From an uncultured Campylobacter sp. (GTDB lineage: Bacteria; Campylobacterota; Campylobacteria; Campylobacterales; Campylobacteraceae), in NCBI GenBank assembly GCA_900539505.1, contig UQCL01000007.1, forward strand, positions 1-55,689: DNA of 55,689 bases. The letters are read 5' to 3'. Positions 1-8,326 of the stretch are shown in pieces (position 1 is the first letter of the stretch; each line of letters opens with the position of its first letter). Made by a program: the position numbers and the translations under genes. The notes under the pieces are model-generated. The model did not search any database. It had not been told where the DNA came from and worked only from the letters and a program-made list of their open reading frames with translations.

Positions 1-28
1 TGGGCTCGGAGATGTGTATAAGAGACAG
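1..28 (+). other. Sequencing adapter (Nextera/Tn5 read-2 end)
   Basis: Positions 10-28 are the 19-bp Tn5 mosaic end (AGATGTGTATAAGAGACAG), and positions 1-9 match the end of the Illumina Nextera read-2 adapter. It faces inward and has a matching adapter at the other end. This is library-construction sequence left on the contig. Genomic sequence begins at about 29. Confidence 0.97.
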
Positions 29-78
29 CCGTTAGCTTGGGCTATCTAGAGTGTTGCTCATGTGCCCGATTTAAAATT

Positions 79-1002
79 TTAAATAACGTAAAATCCCAAA
101 TTCTCGTGCTTAAGGATAATTTTTCTGATCTCTTTTAGTAAGCTAAGCGAGGCTTCGATTTCTACGCGGCGGGTGCTGACACTCTCGATGTTCGCGCCTA
201 CGCTTACGCCTTTTGCGAGGGCGTATTTATAGATGAAATCAAACATCTCTGCGCACAGCGCTGTTGAACTTTGCAAAATATCGACGCTGCTTTGTAGCCG
301 CTGCTGCAAAAAATCCGGCACCGAGATGCCAAGCCATTTCATAAACTCAAGCGTCTTTAGGCTACCGCACGGCGTGAAAGTAAAGATTATCGGCACCTTT
401 TTGCACTCCAAAGCGGCGTAATCGTCAATAAAATCTTTGGCGTTTTGCACATTATAAACCGCCTGAGTGATAAAAAATTCGCATCCGTCCGCAGTCTTCT
501 CCGCGATTTTTAGGTGCTCGTCGCGGCTCTTTTCATGGCGCTCGGGTATGCAGATGCCGCCTAGACAAAGATGCGGCGCCACGAGTCGCTTGATCTCATA
601 GGCGCGGCTTAGATGCAGCTTGCATTCTTCGTTTTTAGAGCTCGCCCCCACGAAAACGCCCAGTCTGCTTGCGGCATGCCTTAGAATTTCACAAAATTCC
701 ACCTCGTCGTATTTGCCTACCGCGCGATAGATGATCGCTTCTTTATCGGTGTGTAGATACTGCGTGTAATAGCGCGCAGGATCGATCGTATGCACAAAAG
801 GGAAGGTCCGCTCATCTTTCGTGCGTGCGCTTTCATCTTGTAGATCGTAGATGACGATGCCGTCGCATTCGCATTCGCCTAGGCGTTGCGACCACGCCGT
901 ACCCAGGCGCTCGAGCTCGTCTTGAGAGGACGTGATTTTAGGCGGAACGATGCCGTAGAGTAAAATTCCGCTTTTTCCGTTTCTAATTTTTTCTTTTAAC
1001 AC
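79..1002 (-). CDS. Methylenetetrahydrofolate reductase-like protein
   Basis: A 307-residue protein that looks like a divergent member of the MetF/MTHFR TIM-barrel family, which reduces 5,10-methylene-THF to 5-methyl-THF with a flavin to feed methionine synthesis. What I can see: an N-terminal strand ending in VPPK, like the FE(V/F)xPPK start of MetF; DGIVIYDLQDES, where the barrel reads out folate-binding residues; a central GGICIPERH segment; and CEFFITQAVYN, which matches the C-x-FF-x-TQ-x-x-(Y/F) motif of MTHFRs. The length fits the roughly 290-310 residues of the bacterial catalytic domain. It is monocistronic and divergent from the DUF853 gene at 1097. The family call is reasonable, but substrate and cofactor are inferred, and a second canonical metF could exist elsewhere. 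Confidence 0.65.
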   Translation of the reverse strand: MLKEKIRNGKSGILLYGIVPPKITSSQDELERLGTAWSQRLGECECDGIVIYDLQDESARTKDERTFPFVHTIDPARYYTQYLHTDKEAIIYRAVGKYDEVEFCEILRHAASRLGVFVGASSKNEECKLHLSRAYEIKRLVAPHLCLGGICIPERHEKSRDEHLKIAEKTADGCEFFITQAVYNVQNAKDFIDDYAALECKKVPIIFTFTPCGSLKTLEFMKWLGISVPDFLQQRLQSSVDILQSSTALCAEMFDFIYKYALAKGVSVGANIESVSTRRVEIEASLSLLKEIRKIILKHENLGFYVI

Positions 1003-1096
1003 TTGCCATTCCTTGATTTTTCGCGCATTTTAGCAAATTTAAATTTAAAAATTTAAATGATATAATGCCGAGCAAATTGCAAATTTAAGGAACGCA

Positions 1097-3388
1097 ATGA
1101 AAACGCTTCAAGAAAATTTAAAGCTTTTTTATCTGGGGCTTGAAAACGGCGAGCCGTTTTTTTATAAAAACAAGGATCTGACGACTCACGCGCTTATCAT
1201 CGGAATGACCGGCAGCGGCAAAACGGGACTTGGCATCACGCTGCTAGAGGAAGCTGCGATCGATAATATCCCATCCATCATCATCGACCCGAAAGGCGAT
1301 CTGACAAATTTAGCTCTTACCTTTCCGCAGATGAGGGCTGAGGATTTTGAGCCTTATATCGACGAGGCCGAGGCGCAAAACAAAGGTCTTAGCGTGCGCG
1401 AGTACGCAGAACAGACTGCAAATACTTGGCGCGAGGGGATCGAGGGCTCATATCAAGATCTGGCGCGAGTACAGCTTTTGAAAAACAGCGCCGATTTTAG
1501 AATTTATACGCCTAAATCAAGCGCAGGTCTTGGAATCAGTCTGCTAAGCGATTTTGAAGCGCCGCAGGGCTTAAACGAAGAGGATCTGAACAACTACGTC
1601 GGCGGTATCGCCACTAGCGTGCTAAGCCTTGCGGGGATCGGCAGCGATAATCTCAGCTCGCCGGAATTTTTACTAATCAGCCAAATTCTGTCCTGCCATT
1701 TTAACAAAGGCGAGGGGGTGAGCGTGGTGGATCTCATCGCGCAGATCGGCAACCCGCCATTCGATAAAATCGGCGTTTTTGACGTTAATACCTTCTTTCC
1801 GAGCGATAAGCGAATGGCGCTTGCGATGAAGATCAACGCGCTCATCGCAAGTCCGAGCTTTAAGCTTTGGTGCGAGGGCGAGCGGCTAAATATCGCCAAG
1901 ATGCTCTTTGACGAAAACGGCAGGGCGAGGGCGAATATATTTTCCATCGCGCATCTAAACGACGATGAGAGGATGTTTTTCGTTACGCTGCTTTTGGGCG
2001 AGATGATCAAATGGATGCGCACCACCAGCGGCACGAGTTCGTTGCGCGCAGTGCTTTATATGGATGAAATTTACGGCTTTTTTCCTCCAAACGGCAATCC
2101 GCCGAGCAAAACCCCGATGCTTACGCTGCTAAAGCAGGCTCGCGCTTTCGGCCTTGGCTGCGTATTATCGACGCAAAACCCGGTCGATCTCGATTATAAG
2201 GGGCTTAGCAATATCGGTACGTGGTTTATCGGGCGCTTGCAGACCGCGCAGGATAAAGAGCGCGTTATCAGCGGCCTAAGCGGCATCGGCTCAAATCCGA
2301 TCGACAAAAGCGTTCTGATGGAGAAAATTTCAAATCTCAAAAAGCGAAATTTTTTGGTAAAAAATATCAACGAGGACGTGCTGCGGATAATCGAGACGCG
2401 CTTTGCGCTAAGCTATTTAAAAGGCCCTTTAAGTAACGAGCAAATTTCAAATTTAATGAAAGACAAAAAGGCTGAAATTTCATCCGTGTCGGGCGCCACT
2501 CAAGGCGTCAAATCCGCCGGCGCCGCCAAGCCTGTAGTTTCTGCTGAAATTTCGCAGCTTTACAGCTACGGCGCGAGCCTTGAGCTAAGCCCGTATCTGT
2601 ATGCAAGCGCAAAGATGCGATTTTGTGACAAGGGAGTCGATTTTACGCAGCAGCGCTCCTTTTTGCTTTCGCTTTCGGACGCAAGCGAAATAGATTGGAA
2701 TGAAGCAAGCACGCGAGAAGTTGCAAATTTAAGCGGACAGGAGCAGGCAGGCTCGCTTTACGGCGTGCTTCCTAGCTTCATCGCGGGCGCAAAAAATTTA
2801 AACGCTCAGCTTAAAAGCTTTAAGGAGTGGCTATATCGCAATGAAAAACTCGAGCTTTTTAGCGCGCTTGATCTGCTCTCAAAACCGGGCGAGAGCAGGG
2901 AGGAGTTTTTTGTGCGCCTAAGCGATAAGGCGAATGAAATTTTAGAAGCGAAAACCGACGAGATCGCGGCTAAATTTGAAAAGGAAAAGGCGCGCCTTGA
3001 GGATAAAATTTCTCGCGCTAGCGAAAAATACGAGAAAGAAAAGGGCGACGTGCTAAGTCGCGGCGTGGATGCAGCGCTAAACATAGGCGGAGCGATCTTA
3101 GGCGCGTTTTTAGGTCGCTCGCGCAGCGCTAGCAATATCTCTAAAGCGATCAGCGGAGCTAAAAGCGCGCATAAAATTTTAAACGAACGAAGCGAAGCCA
3201 AAAATGCCGAAAATAGCCTAAGCGCGCTACAAGATGAGCTGGAGGTGCTCACACAGAAATTTGAGGCCGAAGTGGACGCGCTAAAACAGAGCCTGGATCT
3301 GAAAAATATTAAACTCGAAACGAAAGAAATTTCGCCGAAGAAAACGGACATCTACGATGAAAAAATTTCGCTACTTTGGAAGAGTTAA
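1097..3388 (+). CDS. HerA-like/DUF853 ATP-binding protein
   Basis: A 763-residue P-loop ATPase of the HerA/FtsK-like DUF853 family. Walker A is GMTGSGKTG at residues 36-44. Walker B is LYMDEIYGF near residue 322, followed by a conserved LLKQARAFGLGCVLSTQNP stretch typical of the family. From about residue 620 the protein is charged and coiled-coil-like, interrupted by a glycine-rich hydrophobic patch (NIGGAILGAFLG), which suggests a membrane or oligomerisation segment. HerA relatives pump or process DNA, but the DUF853 branch has no firm role that I know of. The start is supported by an AAGGA ribosome binding site 9 nt upstream. It is followed 12 nt later by plsY and is probably cotranscribed. 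Confidence 0.85.
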   Translation: MKTLQENLKLFYLGLENGEPFFYKNKDLTTHALIIGMTGSGKTGLGITLLEEAAIDNIPSIIIDPKGDLTNLALTFPQMRAEDFEPYIDEAEAQNKGLSVREYAEQTANTWREGIEGSYQDLARVQLLKNSADFRIYTPKSSAGLGISLLSDFEAPQGLNEEDLNNYVGGIATSVLSLAGIGSDNLSSPEFLLISQILSCHFNKGEGVSVVDLIAQIGNPPFDKIGVFDVNTFFPSDKRMALAMKINALIASPSFKLWCEGERLNIAKMLFDENGRARANIFSIAHLNDDERMFFVTLLLGEMIKWMRTTSGTSSLRAVLYMDEIYGFFPPNGNPPSKTPMLTLLKQARAFGLGCVLSTQNPVDLDYKGLSNIGTWFIGRLQTAQDKERVISGLSGIGSNPIDKSVLMEKISNLKKRNFLVKNINEDVLRIIETRFALSYLKGPLSNEQISNLMKDKKAEISSVSGATQGVKSAGAAKPVVSAEISQLYSYGASLELSPYLYASAKMRFCDKGVDFTQQRSFLLSLSDASEIDWNEASTREVANLSGQEQAGSLYGVLPSFIAGAKNLNAQLKSFKEWLYRNEKLELFSALDLLSKPGESREEFFVRLSDKANEILEAKTDEIAAKFEKEKARLEDKISRASEKYEKEKGDVLSRGVDAALNIGGAILGAFLGRSRSASNISKAISGAKSAHKILNERSEAKNAENSLSALQDELEVLTQKFEAEVDALKQSLDLKNIKLETKEISPKKTDIYDEKISLLWKS

Positions 3389-3400
3389 AGGGAGAATTTT

Positions 3401-4144
3401 ATGGATAAACTTAGTGAAATTTTAAATATCATATACGCCGCTCTCTGCGATCCTAGCTCAAAATATTTTCTAGGAGATGAGCATGGAATTCTAGGAAGGG
3501 GAATTCTTGGAATTTTATATAGGACATTTACGGCGCCGAATTTTTGGTGCTACTTTGCTGCGTATCTGATCGCTGCGATCCCTTTTGGGCTACTGATCGG
3601 CAAATACCTCGGCGGCGTGGATATCAAAAGCGAGGGCAGTGGCTCCATAGGCGCCACCAACGTCCTTCGCGTCTTAAAAACTCGCGATCCGCAAAAAGCA
3701 AAAAAGCTCGCGATCCTCACCGTCGCCTGCGACGCGCTAAAGGGCGTCCTGCCGATACTGATCGCGCGAGCCTTGGGCTTTGATCAAAACGTACTGTGGG
3801 GTATGGCGGTCTTTGCGGTGGTAGGGCATTGCTTCAGCCCGTATCTGAAATTTAACGGCGGCAAAGGCATTGCTACGGGAGCCGGCGTGCTTGCTTGCTT
3901 CATCCCTATCGAGCTTATCATCGCGCTTGCAGTTTGGTTCGTAGTCGGCAAGACGGTTAAAATTTCATCCGTAGCCTCGCTTGCAGCGGCGCTTGCGCTA
4001 GTTATTGCAAGCTACGTGATCCATCCGCAGATGCCAGCGATCAACACTCATGCGCCGATCTTTCTGATAGTTTTCATCGTATTTTACAAACACGCGCCGA
4101 ATATCGCAAGATTGCTTAAGGGCGAGGAAAAGCGCGTAGTATGA
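3401..4144 (+). CDS. plsY: Glycerol-3-phosphate acyltransferase PlsY
   Basis: Integral membrane enzyme that transfers an acyl group from acyl-phosphate to glycerol-3-phosphate, the first step of phospholipid synthesis. The hallmark PlsY loops are visible: SEGSGSIGATNVLR, then GHCFSPYLKFNGGKGIATG, with several hydrophobic helices between. At 247 residues it is about 45 longer than usual (near 200). The extra part is an N-terminal stretch before the normal first helix (CYFAAYLIAAIPFG). I keep the long start because an AAGGGAG ribosome binding site sits just upstream of it. The stop overlaps the start of folB (ATGA), so translation is probably coupled. Confidence 0.93.
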   Translation: MDKLSEILNIIYAALCDPSSKYFLGDEHGILGRGILGILYRTFTAPNFWCYFAAYLIAAIPFGLLIGKYLGGVDIKSEGSGSIGATNVLRVLKTRDPQKAKKLAILTVACDALKGVLPILIARALGFDQNVLWGMAVFAVVGHCFSPYLKFNGGKGIATGAGVLACFIPIELIIALAVWFVVGKTVKISSVASLAAALALVIASYVIHPQMPAINTHAPIFLIVFIVFYKHAPNIARLLKGEEKRVV

Positions 4145-4458
4145 TTAAAATTTTAATCGAAAAGTTGGAATTTGGCGCGATAATCGGGACGCTGGATTTT
4201 GAGCGCAAGCGCGAGCAGCGCGTGTGGGTGTGGGCGAAGTTCGGAGCGGAGGAATTTATCGACTATGCGCGGGTTTGCGAATATATCAAAGCGGAGTTCC
4301 GCGAGAAAAAATTTCGCCTCGTAGAGGACGCGCTAAAATACTTCGCGCAGGAGTTTCACTCAAAATTTCGATCGATGGATTATTTTTATATGAAAATTTT
4401 AAAACCCGAAATTTTGCAAGATGCGAGCGTTGGCGCAGAAATAGAGATAAAATTTTAA
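4141..4458 (+). CDS. folB: Dihydroneopterin aldolase FolB
   Basis: A 105-residue protein of the FolB fold, which cleaves dihydroneopterin to 6-hydroxymethyl-dihydropterin in folate synthesis. It begins IKILIEKLEFGAIIGTLDFER, the usual FolB opening (I-x-I-x-x-L-x-x-x-x-x-IG-x-x-x-x-E-R), followed by the Y-x-x-V/I-helix region (FIDYARVCEYI) and an LVEDALKYF helix. It is slightly short for the family (about 115-120). It overlaps plsY by 4 bp. The plsY-folB-cosR order matches what I recall from C. jejuni, which supports the call. Confidence 0.85.
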   Translation: MIKILIEKLEFGAIIGTLDFERKREQRVWVWAKFGAEEFIDYARVCEYIKAEFREKKFRLVEDALKYFAQEFHSKFRSMDYFYMKILKPEILQDASVGAEIEIKF

Positions 4459-4494
4459 AATTTCTTTAAAAAATCTTGAAATTTTGCTTAAAAT

Positions 4495-4534
4495 ATGTTA
4501 AAATCGCCGCAAAATTTTAAGGTAAGGAAATTAA
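4495..4534 (+). promoter_or_regulatory. Probable cosR promoter and ribosome binding site
   Basis: The 76-nt gap between folB and cosR contains TTAAAAT-type boxes (TATGTTAAAATCG around 4495-4506) that could act as a -10 element, followed by an AAGGTAAGGA ribosome binding site just before the ATG at 4535. An own promoter for cosR is plausible; the exact -10 is uncertain. Confidence 0.4.
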
Positions 4535-5206
4535 ATGAGAATTTTAATAGTCGAGGACGAGGTGACTTTAAACAAGACGATAGCGGAGGGCTTGATGGAG
4601 TTCGGCTATCAGACGGATACTTCCGAGAGTTTTAAGGACGCAGAGTATTATATCGGCATTAGAAATTATGATTTGGTGCTAACCGATTGGATGCTAGCTG
4701 ACGGCAACGGCATCGATCTCATCGCATTAGTTAAGCAAAAATCCGCGCGCACCTCTGTCGTCGTGCTATCTGCAAAAGACGATAAAGAAAGCGAGATAAA
4801 AGCGCTTCGCGCGGGTGCGGACGATTTTATCAAAAAACCTTTCGACTTTGATGTTTTAGTAGCGCGCCTTGAGGCTAGACTTCGCTTCGGCGGCTCAAAT
4901 ATCATCAAAATCGACGATCTTATCATCGATCCTGATGAGGAAAAAATTACTTACTTGGGTCAAGAGATCGAGCTTAAGGGTAAGCCGTTTGAGGTGCTAA
5001 CTCACCTGGCGCGCCACAGCGATCAGATCGTAAGCAAAGAGCAGCTATTAGATGCCATCTGGGAGGAGCCTGAGCTTGTTACGCCAAACGTCATCGAAGT
5101 AGCGATCAATCAAATCCGCCAGAAAATGGATAAGCCTCTAAATATCTCTACGATCGAGACCGTTCGCAGACGTGGATATAGATTTTGCTTTCCACAAAAA
5201 GCCTAA
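4535..5206 (+). CDS. cosR: OmpR-type response regulator CosR/HsrA
   Basis: A 223-residue regulator with an N-terminal receiver domain (about 1-120) and a C-terminal winged helix. The DNA-binding half is nearly invariant in epsilonproteobacteria (KGKPFEVLTHLARH, SKEQLLDAIWEEPE, VETVRRRGYRFC-type ending), which identifies it as the CosR (C. jejuni) / HsrA HP1043 (H. pylori) orthologue. That family is essential and controls oxidative-stress and core genes. Unlike HP1043, the phosphorylation pocket looks intact here: E7/D8, D51 (LTDWML) and K101-P102. It is immediately followed, with overlap, by a histidine kinase gene, whereas the known orthologues are described as orphans. It lies in the conserved plsY-folB-cosR-fdxB-ppx block. 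Confidence 0.92.
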   Translation: MRILIVEDEVTLNKTIAEGLMEFGYQTDTSESFKDAEYYIGIRNYDLVLTDWMLADGNGIDLIALVKQKSARTSVVVLSAKDDKESEIKALRAGADDFIKKPFDFDVLVARLEARLRFGGSNIIKIDDLIIDPDEEKITYLGQEIELKGKPFEVLTHLARHSDQIVSKEQLLDAIWEEPELVTPNVIEVAINQIRQKMDKPLNISTIETVRRRGYRFCFPQKA

Positions 5207-6492
5207 GAGTCCGCTTTGTAATACAATTAGCATCCGCTTCGTTGATGCTAATTGTCATTTTTTCGGTAATGCTCTATAATTATATGAGAATTACCATCTT
5301 CGAAACTCCAGTTCAAAATTTAATCCAAAGAGCACAAAAAATCGTAGAAGCCTCCGTGCCGCCTGAGAAAATTTCATCTTTTTTACAAGACGCATCCGGT
5401 GAATACGAAAGCAAAATCATCGAAAACGAAAGTATCAATAAACCTAAATTTATTGAAAGCTCTGAGGATGGCAAGAGCTATTTACAGCTGCACTACCCTT
5501 ATGGTAAGGATAAAATTTTAAGCATCAAAGCAGACGTGAGCGTCTATGCAAACATCGTAAATCAAATACTCATCGACATCATTTTGGTAAATTTGACTAT
5601 GATATTTTTAGTGGTATTTTACGCGATGTTTCTCTCGCGCATGCTGCTGATGCCGATTAAGCTGATCAGCCAAAGGCTCGCTTCTGTGGATGAAAAATTT
5701 CTAAAGCCGATCGACGGGGCCGAAATCCCGAGCGAGTTTAATATGCTTTCAAACAGCATTAACCGCCTACTTGAGCGCATCGAGACCTTTATTATGTATC
5801 AAAAAGAGCTTTTTATCGGCATCGCGCACGAGCTTAAAACTCCACTTGCGGTTATGAAAACCAAAAACGAAGTCACGCTAATTAAGCCGCGCGAGAGCGA
5901 GAAATATATCGAGGCGCTTAAAAATAACAACGATTCGATCGATAATATGAATAAAATGATCAGTTCGATCCTAGAGATCGGGCGACAGGAGGGGGCGCAG
6001 TTTGAGGCGCCAGAGCAGACCGATATGATCGCGTATCTGCGGGAGCTATGCGTAGGCTTTAAAATTTTAGCGCGTACGGCGGGCAAGGACTTGACGATGG
6101 ATCTTAAGCCTGAACAGCTTGAAATTTCGGTGCAGAAAAGTCTCTTTATGCATGTGATTCAAAATTTTATCCAAAACGCCATAAAATTTTCTCCCGATGG
6201 TGAAAAGGTGTTGATTGAGAGCGAAATTTCGGACGGAAATTTCATAGTGCGGGTCGCAAACAAAGGCGAGCCGCTTAACGAAGAGATCGATTATTTCGCT
6301 CCTTTTAAGCGCTACGGCGGCAAACCGGGGGCGGGGCTTGGGCTATTTTTAGCCAAAAATGCTGCTCAAGCGATGGGCGCGCAAGTAGATCTTAAAAACG
6401 ACAAAGGACGCTCGCTAATTGTCGCGATTTTCAAACTTCCGCTAAAAAATTTAAGAAATAGCCCGAAATTCCGCTATTTTAAAACAAAATGA
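5185..6492 (+). CDS. Sensor histidine kinase, likely CosR partner
   Basis: A 435-residue membrane kinase. There is a first transmembrane helix at about 11-32, a periplasmic region, a second helix at about 127-150, a HAMP-like linker, and a HisKA dimerisation helix with the phospho-accepting His at 215 (GIAHELKTPLAV). The catalytic domain has an N box (NFIQNAIKFSPDG) and a G2 box (GAGLGLFLAK). The G1 box is degenerate (VANKGEP, lacking the usual Asp). The start is TTG at 5185, inside the last codons of cosR and overlapping it by 22 nt. An ATG at 5245 is an alternative but would cut into the first helix. The overlap strongly implies cotranslation with cosR. The input signal is unknown. Confidence 0.85.
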   Translation: MLSTKSLRVRFVIQLASASLMLIVIFSVMLYNYMRITIFETPVQNLIQRAQKIVEASVPPEKISSFLQDASGEYESKIIENESINKPKFIESSEDGKSYLQLHYPYGKDKILSIKADVSVYANIVNQILIDIILVNLTMIFLVVFYAMFLSRMLLMPIKLISQRLASVDEKFLKPIDGAEIPSEFNMLSNSINRLLERIETFIMYQKELFIGIAHELKTPLAVMKTKNEVTLIKPRESEKYIEALKNNNDSIDNMNKMISSILEIGRQEGAQFEAPEQTDMIAYLRELCVGFKILARTAGKDLTMDLKPEQLEISVQKSLFMHVIQNFIQNAIKFSPDGEKVLIESEISDGNFIVRVANKGEPLNEEIDYFAPFKRYGGKPGAGLGLFLAKNAAQAMGAQVDLKNDKGRSLIVAIFKLPLKNLRNSPKFRYFKTK

Positions 6493-6497
6493 AGCTT

Positions 6498-6519
6498 TTT
6501 ATGGTATAAACGCCATAAA
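6498..6519 (+). promoter_or_regulatory. Palindrome over the fdxB promoter
   Basis: A 7-bp perfect inverted repeat, TTTATGG and CCATAAA, flanks TATAAACG, so a TATAAA -10-like box sits in the loop of the palindrome. It lies 22 nt upstream of the fdxB ATG. The arrangement is typical of an operator overlapping a promoter. No regulator is identified. Confidence 0.4.
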
Positions 6520-6541
6520 TTTTTTCGTAAGGTAAAATTAT

Positions 6542-6787
6542 ATGTCATTGTTGATTACAAAAGAATGCATCAGTTGCGACGCGTGCCGCGAGGAATGCCC
6601 TAATGAAGCGATTTTTGAGGATGAGCCGATATACATCATAGACGCCGATCGATGCTGTGAGTGCGTAGATGATTACTCTGAGCCCGCTTGCATCGTGGTC
6701 TGCCCGGTCGAGTGTATCATCACCGATCCCGATAATATCGAGACGGCGGACGAGCTGAAATACAAACACGTCCATATGGAAATTTAA
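6542..6787 (+). CDS. fdxB: 4Fe-4S ferredoxin (FdxB/YfhL type)
   Basis: An 81-residue small electron carrier with two 4Fe-4S sites. The first cluster motif is CISCDACREECP. The second, CCECVDDYSEPACIVVCP, has the insertion between cysteines 2 and 3 that is typical of the YfhL/Alv-type ferredoxins. The N-terminus (MSLLITKECI) is also characteristic. A good ribosome binding site (AAGGTAAAA) precedes the ATG. Its stop is directly followed by the ATG of the phosphatase gene, so the two are one transcript. This is the position the ferredoxin occupies beside cosR in C. jejuni as I remember it. Confidence 0.9.
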   Translation: MSLLITKECISCDACREECPNEAIFEDEPIYIIDADRCCECVDDYSEPACIVVCPVECIITDPDNIETADELKYKHVHMEI

Positions 6788-8230
6788 ATGCCCAAGCGTG
6801 TCGCCGTCATAGATCTGGGCTCAAATTCCGCCAGAGCCGTGATTTTTGAGCGTACTAGCAGGCTCGGATTTTTCATCTTGGCCGAGCACAAGATCAAGAT
6901 CCGCCTAGGCGAGGGCGCCTACGAAAACGGCGGAATTTTAACTCTCGAAGCGATGCAAAAATGCCTGCTGGCGTTTAAAAAATTTAAAACCCTCGTATGC
7001 AATTACAAAGCCAAGCGCGTGCTTTGTATCGGTACATCCGCGCTTCGCGACGCACCGAACGGGAGCGAGTTTATAAATCTCGTCCGCAAGCAAACGGGCA
7101 TTACGATCCGCAAGATAGATGGGCAGATGGAGGCGTATTTGGGCGCTTATGCGGCGCAGAATTTGCTTAGCGACTTTTCCGAGGGCGTTACGCTTGACAT
7201 CGGCGGCGGCTCGACCGAGCTTGCTTACATCAAAAACGGCAGGATAGAAAATAAAATTTCTCTAAATTTAGGCACGGTGCGGCTAAAGGAGCTGTTTTTC
7301 GACCGCGGCGACACGAAGGGGCTGGAGAAATACATAAACAGCGCGATCTCGCAGCTCGGCGCCGAGTTTCGTACGCAAAATTTAATCGTAATGGGCGGCT
7401 CCGCGCGAGCGCTTTCCGGCGCCGTGATGAGCCTGCAAAACCACCCGCTAAAGATCGTGCATAATTTCAGCTACGATTATGAAAAATACGCGCCGTTTTT
7501 TGCCAAGCTGATGAGCGCAAAGACGCTTGATTTGGCGAAATTCCCGATCAAAAAAGACCGCTACGACACGATCAGAGAGGGCGCCATCATCTTTGATAAG
7601 ATCGTAAGGCGCCTGGGGGCGAAAAAGATCATCACAAGCGGCGTGGGAGTGCGAGAGGGGGCGTTTTTAAGCTCAATTCTGCGCGGCGCAAACCTACCTA
7701 GAGGCTTTAATCCGAGCCTAAGAAGCCTCAAAGATCGCTTCGCTTCCGAGCCGAGCGAGGCCCCGAAGTTCGCAAAGGCGCTGTTTTGCGCGCTATCGCC
7801 TCTGCACGGCTTGAGCGAAAAATATATTAAAATTTTACAAACTGCGGCATCGCTTTGCGAGATCGGGCAGGCGATCGGCTTTTACGCCAAGCATGAAACC
7901 AGTGCAGATATGGTGCTCGGCGGGCTGAACTACCGCACGACGCACAAAGAAAAGGCGCTCATAGCCGCGATCATCTCGATGCACGGCAAGCGCGAGCTGG
8001 GCGCTACGTTCGCGCCTTTGAGCGCGATTTTGCCGGACGCCGGCAAGCTTGCCTGGCTCAGCTATATTTTGGAGCTTGCGCGCCTCTTAAGCGAAAACGC
8101 GCTAAAAAATTTAGAATTTAACTTTGAAAATTCCACTCTTAAAATCTCCGGCGCGGATAATTTGATAATGCTTAAAGGAAGCCTTAAAAAGCTCTCAAAG
8201 CCCGCAATTTTTGCGATAAAATTTCTTTAA
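6788..8230 (+). CDS. Ppx/GppA phosphatase
   Basis: A 480-residue actin-fold (ASKHA) phosphatase that hydrolyses polyphosphate or pppGpp. N-terminal VIDLGSNSAR is the phosphate-1 motif, DIGGGSTEL is the phosphate-2 motif, and a C-terminal HD-like helical part runs from about 310. Ppx and GppA cannot be told apart from sequence alone. There is no gap after the ferredoxin stop, so expression depends on the upstream promoter. It converges on the WGR-like gene at 8327, with 96 nt of noncoding DNA between. Confidence 0.9.
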   Translation: MPKRVAVIDLGSNSARAVIFERTSRLGFFILAEHKIKIRLGEGAYENGGILTLEAMQKCLLAFKKFKTLVCNYKAKRVLCIGTSALRDAPNGSEFINLVRKQTGITIRKIDGQMEAYLGAYAAQNLLSDFSEGVTLDIGGGSTELAYIKNGRIENKISLNLGTVRLKELFFDRGDTKGLEKYINSAISQLGAEFRTQNLIVMGGSARALSGAVMSLQNHPLKIVHNFSYDYEKYAPFFAKLMSAKTLDLAKFPIKKDRYDTIREGAIIFDKIVRRLGAKKIITSGVGVREGAFLSSILRGANLPRGFNPSLRSLKDRFASEPSEAPKFAKALFCALSPLHGLSEKYIKILQTAASLCEIGQAIGFYAKHETSADMVLGGLNYRTTHKEKALIAAIISMHGKRELGATFAPLSAILPDAGKLAWLSYILELARLLSENALKNLEFNFENSTLKISGADNLIMLKGSLKKLSKPAIFAIKFL

Positions 8231-8326
8231 ATAGCGCCCCTACTTGTCGCGCAAGTTTAAGGCGGGCGGAGTTCGTTTAATTTTAGGAGCTTGAAGCGGG
8301 CGATAAATCCCTATCAATAGCGCTTT

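Noticed and set aside
1..28. Tn5/IS50 mosaic end suggesting a transposon
   Set aside because: It is joined to the Nextera adapter sequence and mirrored at the other contig end, so it is library adapter.
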